Position numbers and translations under genes: made by a program. Below, one piece after another: positions 1 through 12,600 of a stretch of 64,000 nucleotides of DNA (position 1 is the stretch's first letter; every line of letters begins with the position of its first letter). The DNA comes from Trogon surrucura (taxonomy: Eukaryota > Chordata > Aves > Trogoniformes > Trogonidae), in the NCBI GenBank assembly GCA_020746105.1, contig CM036621.1:46534264-46598263 (forward strand). Direction: 5' to 3'. A model generated the notes under the pieces. The model was not told the origin of the DNA, made no database searches, and was given only the letters and a program-made list of their open reading frames with translations.

Positions 1-289
1 GCCCAGCAAGTCTGACCTGAGCACGCATGGGGCAGAGCCTGCTGCTGCTGTGATCCTGCACCCACCCCACCGAAAAAGGGAAGCGAGCGACCCGACTGGC
101 CAAAATAGCTAGTTATGAAGTTACTCACGGGAGGATCATGCTGCTATAAACAAACTCATTCCTGTCACGTACGGTGTGTGTCTGGGTTGGCAGTGGGCAG
201 GCTGCCCAAGCAGCTCATCCCGGCTGTGAGCCAGTCCTTGCCCGTGCCTCAAGAGCTCCCGAGGATCTTGCCTCAGGACGGTGTGTGGG
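1..289. other. Non-coding sequence, nothing recognised
   Basis: This stretch lies left of the local repeat. An open frame runs from about 115 into the repeat, but it has no recognisable domain and its second half is translated repeat, so I do not treat it as a gene. No RNA gene or mobile-element end is visible. Confidence 0.5.
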
Positions 290-730
290 GTGGACTTGTT
301 CTAATGGCTGAGATGTGCAGGCCAGATGTGATCACCCTGGTCCTGGAAGGCAGTGGAAGAGAAGTAAAACAAGCTTTATGTAAATTATCTATCTATCCAT
401 TTATTTATTGTCTTTTAAATGAGAGAATGTGCTTGGAAGAAGGCAGTGGAATAGAAGTAAAACAAGCCCTATCCATCCATCCATCCAATAATCTTTTAAA
501 TGAGAGAATGTTTGGAAGAACCCCAGACCTCTAAATATCCTAGACAAAAGGGACTTTTTCTAATAGCTGAGATGTGCAGACCAGACGTGATCACCCTGGT
601 CCTGGAAGGCAGTGGAGTAGAATTAAAACAAACCGTATGTATGTATTTATTAATTTATATTTTGTCTTTTAAATGAGAGAACGTGCTTGAAGGAACCAGT
701 AGACTTCCAAAATATCCTGGACAAAAGGGT
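290..730. repeat. Diverged local tandem repeat, two long units with an inner third copy
   Basis: A block beginning CTAATGGCTGAGATGTGCAG at 301 recurs as CTAATAGCTGAGATGTGCAG at 560. The first unit (about 290-551) and the second (about 549-730) share, in the same order, a GGAAGGCAGTGGA box, a TAAAACAA box, a TCTTTTAAATGAGAGAA box and a closing TCCTRGACAAAAGGG box. Inside the first unit the GAAGGCAGTGGA to AATGAGAGAATG part is itself doubled, so that box occurs near 345, 439 and 605. Short TCTA, CATC and GTAT microsatellites sit at the equivalent place in each copy. The copies differ by scattered changes and length differences, so the duplication is not recent. I do not recognise the unit as a known transposon. 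Confidence 0.8.
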
Positions 731-3700
731 AGGCAGCATTTTGCTGCTCCTAATTTGAGAAGCCTTTTTGTGAGATAGTGGCAAAATGACAAATTTACCT
801 AAGAATTGTTGCAGATGGGCCTCCCCTCCTCCAACAACTCTTCACCGCTTTGGAAGCCTGTCATTGGACTGCATGGAGATCAGCACAAGTGGGAACTGAA
901 AATTAGATCTTGGTGGCGAGATAAGTTGGGAAATGTCTGCTGTCTGTATCCTGGAAAGGACTGTTTTGCTTATACTTTATTCAGGTCTTCTAGAAGAAAT
1001 GCAGGAAATATTAAAAAAAAAAAAAAAAGTGTAGCATAAACTAGATCTGTAGCTTGTCCATCTGATCACCTCTTTGTCATCTCTCCTCTGACCAGGCGCT
1101 ACTATTACTTAAACATGCAGAAACTTAATATTTTGGGGGTCTTTCATGTCTGACTGAATTTAAGTCTGTGGAGAAAGAAGTGGGAATAGGTAAACTGGTG
1201 GTGCTGTTAAATGGGTTTGCTGCTACAGTTTCAGTCCAGTTTCTGTGGGAAATGAATATACGTCTTCTGAGTGTTCATGCTCTGTAATTCATTCTTGCAC
1301 TGTGAAAATGAGTAGACAGGAATCTGTTAACTCCATTCCAAAGCCTTCTTGTCTACAGCTGGGATTGCTTATGCTAGAATATTATCTACTGTTTTTATTG
1401 GACATAAATGATGTTAATATTTTGCTAATGCCTGGTCTAAGCTGACCCCACTCTCCTCAACAGGATGTGCAAATTAATGCAACTGGAAGATCTTGAACGG
1501 TTGGGATGGCAGAGACCTGCAGGGATTAGAAATGACACTTCAGTAATTTTCTCTTGAATTTGACATGTAACGTGAAAGAGCGTTTCACGTCTCTAAAAAT
1601 GCAAGATGGGCAGAGGAACTTGGAGAGTAGTAGTGTTGAGACACTTGGGGTAGAGAGAAACGGCCAGTTAAAGAGTTGTTTGTGTTTTTTAAAAATAAAA
1701 TACAAGGAAGGCCCCTTTGTTATTGTGCAAGCCTGGAAAGTACCATTATAAATAAAGCAGGGCCCATCATAAGCTACGGCGGTGGTATTTAAATCTCAGA
1801 CCTGGTTTTGCTGCCTTATTGGTAAGGAACATGAATATCTGAGCATGGTAAGAGCTCTTCCAAGAATAGTTGGGACTACTTAAAACGTAATGGCACAGAT
1901 AAATTGCGGACAGATGCTCATTGTGCAAGCGGCAGTAATAGTTACTATCATAATCACCCCCCGCCCAAGGAATACTGCTGTCTCTTTGCTGGAGGTCACC
2001 ACACCCTCAGATCTGCTGCTGGAGCAGTTTGGGGTGAGCGCTCCCTGCTCTGCTTCGAGCAGAGTCAGCTGGATTCCTTTGGATGGGTTAACTAGTTGGC
2101 TTGTGCCAGCAGGCTGCCTTCGCGTCTGCGGTGGCTTGGGGAGTGCTGGCTATAAACCGGACTTGCTGGCCAAGCGGTGAGGGCAGCAGTGCCCTGCCAG
2201 GGCAGCAAAGAAATCCCTTCGGGTGCCAGCTGTCTGTTAACATGTCATCTTTGGTATCCAGGAAAGGTTGACTGTTGCAAGCTTAAATGTTAATGGCTTT
2301 TTTTGGTTTTCTTTTTTTTTTTTTTTGGTGCAAAGAAGGGAAATAACCTGTGGTTGTGAAATACCTTGCATAAAAGACACAATTTTGTTTTGATCTATTT
2401 TGGTAGCTTTAGAGGGGTAGCATGCATTGGTGGCAGGTCTCTCTAGGTATGTTAGAACAGAACACTCTCTTGAGATACCCTGCCTGTAAGACATAGAAAT
2501 ACGGGATGGCATTTGGTATGGTGCAAAAAAACGTCTAAACGTCCAAACCTGAACTTCAGGCCACCTTGCAGCAGGTTCTTTTGGTGTAAATATTGCTGGT
2601 TGTATTGGAGCGGAGACACCATCTGGGGGATTCTCTTGAGATAGGGGTTTCTATAAACTAGGGTATCTATTGCTTTTATATTTACTTTTTTTTGAGGGGC
2701 AGGGCCAGCCACTCTAGGTTGCTCAGTGGTTTGTGGGATTTTTTTCACCTCTCTTTTTCCTCCCTCTTATATACAGCTTAAAAATAATTGGGAACAGTGC
2801 AATTTTTTTTCCCCTGGGGCAGTGTGAAGTTGCTTCTTAATAATCTGTTGGAGGCTTGGGCAGAGTGGGAGTGGAACTGATTGTGTGGGTTTTTTTTCCT
2901 TCCTGCTCCAAGACCACTTCTTGGCACTGAGGAATTTTTCTTTAGAGTTCTTCGGGGAACAGATGCATGAAGTACAGTTACCACTCATGCATACGGCTTT
3001 TAAAATATGGAAGCTGTTGGACTGAAGTGGCTTCATATGGTGCTGTTGGAGGATGAGAATTAACATGCAAGTTTGGGTTTTTAAGACTTCAATGTACAAT
3101 TGCAAAGTTTTTTTTAAAATTTTTTTTGTGATGTTAAATATTAGCCTGTGTTTTTATCGTTATTAATCAAAATTAGATCTGTAACTCTGAAAATTACTCT
3201 CTGCAACCCTTAATGTCTAAAATAGCATCCTAGTTTAGTCTTTTCACCTGGGGATAAACATGTTATGTATAATTTAAAAGATTGTAAATCTTAATTTTCT
3301 AATGTAGACATCATCTTCTTTAATTGCAGATTCCTATTTTGAAAGCCATTAGAAGACATTCTGCCACCCTGTTGGATTACTTCCTACACAACTCAGCATG
3401 TCACTGTGCCCTGGATTTTATAAGGTGGCCATGATTTAACCCCCACTTCCAATTTCTATGTATTGGTGAAGGATTGGAGCTCTTTAGAGCTGCTGTTACT
3501 TGCGTGGAAATTGATCCGTCTCGAATCCCTTCTCCAAAGGACTAGACATTACTAGCAATGAGCTCCCAAAGCCATCCAGGTAAGGGCAAAACCACTTTAA
3601 ATCTAGTAACAGCAGCAAAACACCATGTGTTTGTGGCATGAACAGACTTTTTATTGTGTTGAAATGATAATCCAGTCTCTTTCCATCTCCTACTACTTTG

Positions 3701-3971
3701 TTTGAAACTGATTCTTTGCGTGAGGATGGAAAATTGTATTGCCGATACCATTTACAAGGAAATATTCCATTTTAGGTTCCTCATTGTTGCATTATGTATC
3801 ACCGGAAGTTGTAGGTATTTTCTGAGATGTTAACCAGATATTTAATTTGTTGAATCTATGCTGGTATGTCTTAATGGTTTGTAGTGTACCTGTAAGGAAC
3901 GGTCATGTTTCTGCTGGTGTATCTTTCTTGATATTTACAAAAACTCTTTGACTTTTAACATACTTTTTACA
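731..3971. other. Unique-looking AT-rich non-coding DNA
   Basis: There is no gene, RNA gene or mobile-element signature here. It holds one of the few A-runs of the window (A16 at 1013-1028) and a T15 tract (2312-2326). The longest open frames are around 100 codons, overlap one another on both strands and have no domain. Intron or intergenic DNA is the simplest reading. Confidence 0.6.
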
Positions 3972-4697
3972 GAATCACAGAATTGCCTAGATTGGAAAAG
4001 ACCTGTAAGATCGTTGAGTCCAACCATTAACCTAATGCTGACAAGTCCTTGATTAAACCATATCCCAAAGCACTGTGTCTACAGAATTAAATACCTCCAG
4101 GGATGAGGACTCTACCACTGCCCTGGGCAACCCGTTCCAATGCCTAATAATCCTTTCAGTAAAAAACTCTTCCTAATATCTAATCTAAACTTCCCATGGT
4201 GCAGCTCGAGACCATTTCCTCTTGTCCTACCACTTGTTACTTGGTTGAACAGACCAATCCCTATGTCTCTACAACCTGCTTTCAGGTAGCTGTAGAGAGC
4301 GATGAGGTCTCCCCTGAGCCTCCTTTTCTCCAGGCTGAACAACCCCAGTTCCCTCAGCTGCTCCTCATCACATTTGTGCTCTAGACCCTTCGCCAGCTTT
4401 GCTGCCCTTCTTTGGACACACTCCAGCACCTCAATGTCCTTCTTGTAGTGAGGAGACCAAAACTGGACATGGTACTCCTCGATCCCTGCTCCTGCTGGCC
4501 ACACCATTCCTGATCCAGGCCAGGACGCCGCTGGCCTTCTTGTCCCCCTGGGCACACCGCTGGCTCACACTCAGCCGGCTGTCCCTCAGCACCCCCAGGT
4601 CCCTCTGCCGGGCAGCTCTCCAGCCACTCCTCCCCAGGCCTGTGGCACTACCAGGGATTGTTGTGGTCAAAGTGCAGGACTCAGCATTGGGCCTTAC
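3972..4697 (-). mobile_element. CR1 LINE 3' fragment, minus strand
   Basis: On the + strand it starts with CAGAATCACAGAATTGCCTAG, the reverse complement of a CR1 3' terminus, and reads back into CR1 ORF2. The minus-strand translation at 4112-4555 contains the C-terminal ORF2 landmarks [20 protein letters not shown] and [20 protein letters not shown]. An adjoining minus frame (4431-4670) carries the [13 protein letters not shown] stretch, so the copy is frame-shifted between these parts. Homology ends near 4697, giving a 5'-truncated copy of about 0.73 kb that keeps roughly the last fifth of ORF2 and the 3' UTR. 5' truncation is normal for CR1. The diverged terminus suggests an older subfamily than the copies at 9.3 or 54.4 kb. 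Confidence 0.93.
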
Positions 4698-4754
4698 TTT
4701 TAGCGGTGAAGAGTATTTTTACTGGAACAAGAGTAAATTGCTCCATCTAGCTAG

Positions 4755-4989
4755 CACATAGGAAGTTCTGCCTCAACATGAGGAGAAACTTGTTTACTGT
4801 GAGGATGACAGAGGACTGGAACAGGCTGCCCAGAGAGGGTGTGGAGTTTCCTTCTCTGGAGACTTTCAAAAACCCACCTGGACGCGTTCCTGTGTGGCTG
4901 CCCTGGGGGATCCTGCTCTGACAGGGGGGCTGGACTGGATGATCTCTAGAGGTCCCTTCCAACCCTGAACATTCTGTGATTCTATGATC
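4755..4989 (+). mobile_element. CR1 LINE 3' fragment, plus strand
   Basis: The sequence carries the CR1 ORF2 C-terminal stretch (GAACAGGCTGCCCAGAGAGG at about 4819) and the 3' UTR ending GATGATCTCTAGAGGTCCC then CATTCTGTGATTCTATGATC. It is cut at the 5' side near 4755, only about 58 bases from the 5' end of the minus-strand CR1 before it, so the two lie head to head. It preserves about 235 bp. The tail differs from the 9.3, 37.9 and 54.4 kb copies, so it belongs to another CR1 subfamily. Confidence 0.93.
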
Positions 4990-7900
4990 TCAGTGTTGTC
5001 TGGGGGATTACCCCTAACGTGTCAGGTAACTTTAGACCTACGGTTCATCACAATAAAATTGCACATTTCTGTCAGGAGTATCTGTAGATACTCAGTTTCT
5101 TGTTTTCTACCTTAAAGTTGTCTCCTGCATTTGTATTTAGTGAGTTTCAGGTAACTTCGTGTTACACAGAGCTTGGTGAGCTTGTACTTTGGAAGAGGAA
5201 TTTTAATTGTGCCCTCATATGCCTGCTTTGACTGTTTCAGTTTATGGTAGAGAAAATGACTGGTGGGAAGCAAGTAATCCAACAACGACAAGGCACATGA
5301 AAGTACTTATTTCACTATGCCTTTGAGAGATTACTTTTGTGACTTCAATTTAATCAGTTTTGGGTTAATAGTCAAATAAGGCTAAAATGTTAAAAGCCAA
5401 TGAGCTGCTCCTAAGATTTAAGGAGCTGTGTATTTGTGGAAGAAGAATTTTGCATGAGCTTCCAAATTACTTCTAGCAGCCCTTTTTTGTGTTTTTGTGG
5501 CTGGGAGCAAGAAATGTAGCAGATAAGGACGCGAGACTACAAGCAGCAGTGTTGCAAATCTGACCCTCACGTAGGAATTGAAATGAGTTTAAGTCTTTAA
5601 AATTTTAAGTATTACATAAAAAAATTAATCTGGCTTCTACTTCTGTAATATAGCAATCTGTTAGATTTTGAAACTTGCTTCTGGTGCTATGGGGAGTTGG
5701 GAAACTAAGTGTATTTCTATGAGTAGAGTGCGTGTAGATATTCACCTGTGACACATTTCTTGCAATCTGATATTTTTCAAGAAATCTTGTGATTTGACTG
5801 CTTTCCTGTCTCAAGTATGAATGAGATTGAGAAGCTGAAGGCTGTCTGCTTTTTTTCTCATTGTGGTAGGATGAGTTAAATGTATACTTGTATTCGAAAA
5901 CCAACCAACAAACCTAACGTAATAGTGCTTTACTGCATAAGGAGCAGCTGTCCAGATGTTTGGGAAAGGGGCATGATGTTCTTAGGCTCTTATGTTGATG
6001 CGGGAGTATTTGGAAGCCTGCTGCTGGTTTGACTTGTTTTCCTTTAATTCACCTGCTAGCCTTTTTTTTTTTTTCTTTTGTTTTTTCCTTTTTTTTCCTG
6101 TCTTGCCTCTTTTGAGTGATTCTGCTACCTCTCCTTGACTTGTGACGGTGTAGCAGGGAGTCACAAAAGGGCCAATGAAAGAAAACAAGAAGCTCCTCAT
6201 CTAAGTGTTTCTGTAATGCTGTAAATCAGTTTGAGCTTACGTTTTTGAACAACTGAGTGGCTCTTGCTGAGAAGGCTGCTCTAATCAAAACCCAGGAAAG
6301 CGGCGGTTCAGTTGGATAACTTTGGACATATGCATCTTCCCCTGTGCTGCAGTCTCTAAACCTTCTTGGCCCTTGCCACCTTAGTGTGAGGTATGGGATG
6401 GCTCGGTAGGAGTTGAAGTTATGACTACTGTGTGAGTGCCTGGTAGAAAATAAGACTACTAATAAAGAAAAGTTTTGTCCGCTCTGGTGGTTAACCCTCT
6501 ACATTTGAAAGGAACAGTTGCAATTTTGTTATTTAGAAATGCAGCTTAAGCTTCCTATTTGACAGTAACCCTTGAAATGAAGGACATAATAGAAACTCCA
6601 GGCTCAACATCAACTGGTTCACTGGAGATGATTTAAAGGGGGAAAAACTTTCATAAAACTGAAGAAGAGGAGGAAATGGTATTATGGTGCTGATTTTTTA
6701 CAGGATAGTGCCTTTCAGGTAGGCTTTGTATAAAAGTGTTTTCAAATGGTATCAAATTCCACAAAGTGTTTTTTCACGGTGAATGATGTTGAGAAATTCT
6801 CCTTGTGCCTTTCCTATGTGTTACTAGGTGCTGGGCTCTTATTCTGGTTGTATTTCCAAGTGTTGGGTTGAAATTCTGCAGTGTGTCTTGGTGGTTTTTT
6901 TACCCCCGGCTTACACTGTGGTGTGCTTAATTGCCTCTTTTCTCTTTTAGAGTCAGTTTTATAATAACTGGTAGAAATGTTTTCCAAACCTTGCCAAAGA
7001 TGACATCTGTTCTTCTCATGTCAGTTATGATAGCTCTTTTGATTGTACGGCTACAGGTAATTATCACTAATGATGTGCATTGTTTAAGGGAAGGCTCTGG
7101 CTTAACTCAAGAGCCTATTAAACCTTGCTTCAGTGGATACAAGCTTTCTTCTCTAATCTCCTCCAAACCTATCACTAATGGGATGTTTTAGGAACAGTGC
7201 CATAAAATTGTTGCACTGTAGATGAATGAGAGTGGTTTGAGGTTTTTTGTTGGGTTTTTTTTTCACTCTACAAAGCTTTCTTGTGAGAAGTGCTGGCTAC
7301 TGAAGGCTTCTCACTGAACAAGGTGAAAAAATATGGATAAGACCAGGTTGTCTAAGAGAAATATGACTCCTACTATGTTCTTTCCCCATCTCTGCCACTT
7401 CTTTAGTTATATTTTGGAGTAAGCTTTCTCAGAGAATAAGAAATAACTTGTGGAAAGTCAGGATACCCAGGTGGGAAAAGTTAATCCTCGTAAACTCCCA
7501 GTAGGTAAATCTGGTTGTCTTGAGTCCTAGACACAGGGTGAAGACCTTGACTTTTTTTTTTTTTTTCGCTCTCCATGGTGTTCCACTTGGGTTTTGGGTG
7601 AAGCCTGGCAGCCCTTGTGAACTTGTGGATTTTCCTGGCCAGGAATGGGAATTGCTTTGGCTGGAACCGCTGGGTAGGATGAAGCAGGGGCAGGGAGGAG
7701 GAGGACTGAAATGGGAGGGTGGAGTGGCAGGAGGACGGGCTTTGCCCTGCACTCACGGGAGCTGGAGACTACGTAGACCTAGTGAAGACAAAGCTCAGAG
7801 GCACAGCCGTGCCCTTCAGCTTTTGGCAGAGGAGTCGCCACTTCTTCCAGCTCTGGAATGAAGCCGACAAAAAAAATGCTGAAATGGTGCTATAAAAGAT

Positions 7901-9281
7901 CAAGTTGCTGCAAAGTAAAAAATTAGGCTAATTAAGATAACATTTAGAATTACGACAAAGCTGGAGGGGGGGAGCAGGGAAAAGCAGGCTTGGTTTCACT
8001 TCTGAACCTGTTCCGTTGCCCACGAGTTAAACTTACCTTACATAACCTGTGGTGCTGATGCTGCTTGTCTTACCCATGCTGAACGGGTTGGGAGTGTTTG
8101 TGGGGTTCTTTTTTGGTGGTTGGGTTTTTTTTTTTGCATTATTTTATTTGTGGGGTTTTGTTGTTTTTGTTTGTTTTCTTTGGTTGGGGTTTTTTTCTTC
8201 TTTCTTTTTTATTTTCTTCTTTTTTTTGTCCTCCCTTATTGACCTTAAATGATTTCTTGTGGACGCCTTCTCCCTCCCTCCTTAATTTTCAATGGCTTGA
8301 GTTTCACTATCATTTGGTTCTTTAATCAGTAAAGATTGTTCTGGTGATACTAGTTATACATAAAGATTAGTTTAAAAAACCAAAACACTTAAAGTTAATC
8401 ACTCAACTGATTTGTATTTGTTTAAAGTTCAGTTTCCTTTGTAAAAGCTGAAAATCTCCATGTTCAATGAAGCATTTTGTTTATGAAATGTTATCTTACA
8501 GGAATTAGCCAGTCTGAATGCAAATGCTATATTCTTTCTTCAAAGCTACTCTTGCAGGGATGCAAATTTTATTTACATTTTGAAATGCTGAATGTTTGAT
8601 AATTAGGAATATTGAAGTTTAAGAATGAGCTGCCTATCTGATATGGAAAAATGTGCAGCAGGATCATTAAGACTGAGGGGGGATACCAGAGAAAGCAGAA
8701 AACTTCGTGATCGCACAGCACTGGGAAAATGAGTTCGCAAGTCACGTGCTGTGATTTGCGGGATTGATAAGTACTTTTGTACGGCGTTTTATCCGCCGAG
8801 TGTAAGAAGCCACTCTCCTTTCATACTCCGTGGCTCAATGAGGCATGGAAAGCCATTTCATGCAGCATACATAAGAGCTTTCCCTGTTAGTCTCGGAGAC
8901 ATTTTGCACCAGCCAATAAATATTTTATGTGTTCTCTTTTTAAAGATTAAGAAGTTTCTGTGGAGATGCATTTCAAACTGGCTTTAAATGACACTGACCT
9001 ACTTTCTGGCAGTAATGAGTCTGTTTCTGTAAGTTATCTGGGGGCAAGAGCGTTCTTTCAATAAACATAAGGACTAGGGGAGTAAATTCTAGTCCTCCTT
9101 TACCCAGGCTGGGCTGCAACTGGTACTTGGTGGCTGTCTTCTGGAAGAACATCTGGACGCGGTGTATCCCTGCTTCCCCCTGTCTGGTCCTCCAGTTCGT
9201 TGTGGCTGGATTATTCTAGGCTGGGCCTTCAGGCTCCTGTTTACATGGAAAACACTGCTAGGAGTGAGTATAAGTAGAACC
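4990..9281. other. Non-coding DNA with T- and TG-rich tracts
   Basis: No gene or transposon end is recognised. Notable content is T13 at about 6061-6074, T15 at about 7552-7566 and a 150-bp T/G-rich stretch at about 8090-8240. Several minus-strand frames here owe their lysine runs to those T-tracts and are not credible genes. A TTTTCTCTTTTAG sequence near 6950 resembles a splice acceptor, but the downstream frame has no recognisable protein, so I do not call an exon. Confidence 0.55.
8090..8240. repeat. T/G-rich low-complexity tract
   Basis: About 150 bases are composed almost entirely of T and G with few C and very few A, including TTTTTTTTTT runs and repeated TTTGTTTTT and GGGGTTTT words. 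Two overlapping + strand frames here translate to phenylalanine- and glycine-rich strings that simply mirror the composition. It is a simple-sequence region with no functional signal I can name. Confidence 0.8.
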
Positions 9282-9664
9282 TCATTATGTCTTGAAAAGA
9301 GAAGACTTTGGGGGGACCTAATAGCTGCCTTCCAATACCTGAAGGGATCCTACAGGAAGGCTGGGGGGGGACTTTTTACAAGAGCGTCCACTGATAGGAC
9401 AAGGGGAAATGGGTTTAAGTTGAAGGAGAATAGATTAGATCTTAGGAAGAAATTCTTCAGTACGAGGGTGGCAAGACTTTGGAATAAATTGCCCAGAGAC
9501 GTTGTGGCTGCCCCCTCCCTGGAGGTGTTCAAGGCCAGGTTGGACAGAGCCTTGAGTAACCTGATCTAGTTGAGAGGCGTCCCTGCCCGTGACAGGGAGG
9601 TTGGATTAGATGATCTCTAAGGTCCCTTCCAGCCTAGGCCATTCTGTGATTCTATGATTCTATG
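9282..9664 (+). mobile_element. CR1 LINE 3' fragment with intact C-terminal ORF2 frame
   Basis: The + strand frame ending at 9569 reads straight through the CR1 ORF2 C-terminus: LEKRRLWGDLIAAFQYLKG, then [40 protein letters not shown] and a terminal ALSNLI stop. The 3' UTR follows (GAGAGGCGTCCCTGCCCGTG, GATGATCTCTAAGGTCCC, CCAGCCTAGGCCATTCTGTG) and ends with two copies of the ATTCTATG octamer. It is about 383 bp, 5'-truncated. The open frame and near-identity of its tail to those at 37.9 and 54.4 kb suggest a comparatively young subfamily. ORF2 normally encodes an endonuclease and reverse transcriptase, and only the extreme C-terminus is left here. Confidence 0.95.
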
Positions 9665-12600
9665 TCTGATGCTGTCTTTTCTCTACATGGAAATGAACCA
9701 AATGATACGGAAATGCAAAGATTTCTCCCGATCTGTCCTCTTCCTACACTGCCATGTGTGTGCTTCCCGGGAAGCTGAAGTTTTGGGAAGAAGTTCAAGT
9801 GTTTGACAGACCCAGCAGAGGTGACAGGAACTCCTTTGAGGATGCTGCTGCCTGTCCTTTCCAGCAGTAGGGTCGGCATTGAACGTGTGGAGTAGGAACT
9901 TGGTAGCAAGAGCTACTGCTGTGCCTTGAAGCTGTTTCCCTGAGTAGTCTGGCCCCCCAGGTTTGGGGAGGACTTTGAGATTGGCTGAGAAGTAAACCTA
10001 GAGACAAGATCAGGCACTAAGAAAGCAGCTTTGGTTAGAAGAGCCGAAAGCCTTTGCGGATGAGAGCTGGACGTGTCTCCATTTACTTGTGTTTCTTCAG
10101 CCTATGACAGAATACCTGCTCCACCTACATTTCAATTCTTATATGTGTGAGCTGAGCCTGTCCTGGATTTCCTCTGAGAACAGTATCATTTTGAGGACCT
10201 TGAAAGTTTTAAGGCTGCTACCATGAAACCTGTGAAGTTTTCACTTTACGGAGCATCAAACAGTTGAGACTTTCTGCACAAGGTTTTTATTGTACCCTCA
10301 AAAGAGAGGAATTGTTTTGTGCTTCAACTTGGGGTTCAACTTGAAGTTCCTTCTAGGTCAGTGTCCCTGCTAAGTACATTCCTCTCATTTCTACTTTTTC
10401 TTTAAATGCAGTTCTTGCACTTTGGAATTCTTTAAAAGCCTTTTTCTAAAGTAAGTTTTTTAGCCTGTGATGTATCCTGCAGTGCAAAGATAAGAAGCAG
10501 CTACTTATGATGAGAGGCAGAGAACTCTGAATTATTTGGAATGAGATACAGGGCAGGAGAAGGATATAAAAAAGGTTGTACATTTAAACTCAGATGGTAA
10601 TATATGAGCTAGTCCTTCGGACCTTGCCTCTCACTTAAGGAGGAGAGAAGCCTTTTTCTGTATCGTTACTACATTTTTGTTATTCACTTTTGGTCAACCT
10701 AAGTCTGACCTGTATTTTTCTCTCATGTATACTTCTCCAAATTAAATTTGTTACTGGACTGTAACAAGGAGTGTATTCTCAATGTTTATTTTAAATTATT
10801 CAGCTTGTCGTCTTCATGCCAGGCTCTCACACTGATGAGGCTTGTTTGTGTGCTTTTGATGTGGTCAGATCAATTAGCTCAGAGCTGATGTTGAGGGAAC
10901 GTTTCAGTCATCCCACTGATTTGGAAAGTGATTTGAGAGCAGGGGCAGAAAATCCACTTATTTTCAGAGAGATGTCAGCGGTATGTGACATTTTTCATCC
11001 TTTAAGTCTAGGAATTTGGGCTGTCTTGCTACCTGTGCTTTGACAGGTACTGCTTACCCTCCCTGCAAAAGAAAAAAAATATTGCCTTGTTTTCGAGAGC
11101 TCTTGCTGAAAAGCTTTTGGAGGTTTTTTTTGAAAGAAATTTTGATATTGTTGGGTTTCTTATTTTAGTGTTGTTTTCAGTATATATTTTTTTTTCCCAT
11201 CCCTTAATATCTATAGAAGCTGGATTAACAGTCAGAAAACATCCAGGAGTGACTGGAGTACCAGATGCTTGACTGGGGAAGGAAAAACAGTGGATGTGTT
11301 CATTCTGCCACTCTTCAGTAAAGGCTTGACAAGTCCATTTTCTCCTATAGATTGCAATATATAATGAATTTCCCTGCATGCTTTGTTCTTTTCTATTTAG
11401 GCTGTTAAACAAGCAAGGCCTTTGAAGTGGGGTTTGACGTACCAAGTGGAATGGTCAGAAGTCTGGGTAAAGCGTGGAATAGTTTCTTGGCCAAACTGTG
11501 ATGGCAGAAATCCACAAATGAACGAGAATGATCGTATTTGTAGGTAACACCTACGAAATACAACACTGCGTGGATTTTAGGGTAGCTTTGTGTGGCTGTT
11601 TTCTAGGTTTTTTTTTGTGAATTTGCACTGAAGAACTTCAAAGGTGCTCAATGGGTTTAGATCTCAAATATTTGATCTAACTAATTAACCCGTAGTGTTG
11701 CGCAATTACTGAGGTATGAGCAGAGTTTAACCCTCTGCAGCCATGCTTCGAAGTACGACTGTGGCATCCACTTTGGTTTTTAGCCCTCGTGATTGTCTGG
11801 CTGAATGGAGACTGTGACTTTGTGCAGTGTGTTGCTGTCATCTATTTGTATCCATCCTTTTTTTTGGTGTTATTTCTTGAATCTTGGTACTTGCTTTCGC
11901 TTGCCTTGTCCGTTGGTGTCTGAGAGCTCGAGGCTGTCTTGTGCAGGGGCCATGGTTCCAGTGATTTCCTTGCAGGACCAAAACGGGCAAGTGCATCTCC
12001 GTTAGCGTCTTTGATGCGTTGACCAGTGAGAAACGGGGCATTCAATTCATTCTTCCTTTAAGAAAACTAAAATTCGTATATCAGCAGATCTTCTAGACAT
12101 TTTGTTTCTATAACCAAAATCAAAGTACTGTTATTTCATCAGTTAGTGGGAAAATCAGACGATTTACCTGCAGTGCCCTTGTTTGCTTTGAAATACTCAA
12201 CAGCTATCTGCGTTCCCCCGGGGAACCACTGTTGCGGTTTGGCTAAATGATGCGTGATAGACTGATGTGCTGAAATGTTGAAGCAAATTTTCAGCCTTTC
12301 GGAAGGATCAGGTTAGTATTAAACCTTGCACCGATTAAAAGCAGAATTACGTACTGAAAAATACTCATGTCGGTGTTTTTGAGATCCTCCTGACTCCCTG
12401 TAGTCTCTTTAAAACTGAACTAGATCAAGATTACTATTATCTTCTTTCAAACAAAAGCGTGATGACTGCAACAATTTAGGGATTTGTCTTGAATTTCAAG
12501 TATGATTCAAGCTTAATTTTCTTAATGCTTACAAACTTGATATGTAGCGTGTAGAAGCCCTTCAGAAGGAAGGACTACATCGGATCCGGCAATACTCTGG

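Noticed and set aside
4112-4555. 147-codon minus-strand open frame
   Set aside because: It is the C-terminal ORF2 segment of a truncated CR1, not a host gene.
6050-6200. Lysine-rich minus-strand frame suggesting a nuclear-localised protein
   Set aside because: The lysines are translated T-runs of the + strand.
6931-7191. Possible exon after a TTTTCTCTTTTAG acceptor-like tract
   Set aside because: Pyrimidine tracts ending in AG are very common in this T-rich window, and the frame resembles no known protein.
8049-8325. Very hydrophobic + strand frames that could suggest membrane peptides
   Set aside because: The phenylalanine, leucine and tryptophan content is a direct product of T/G-rich simple sequence.
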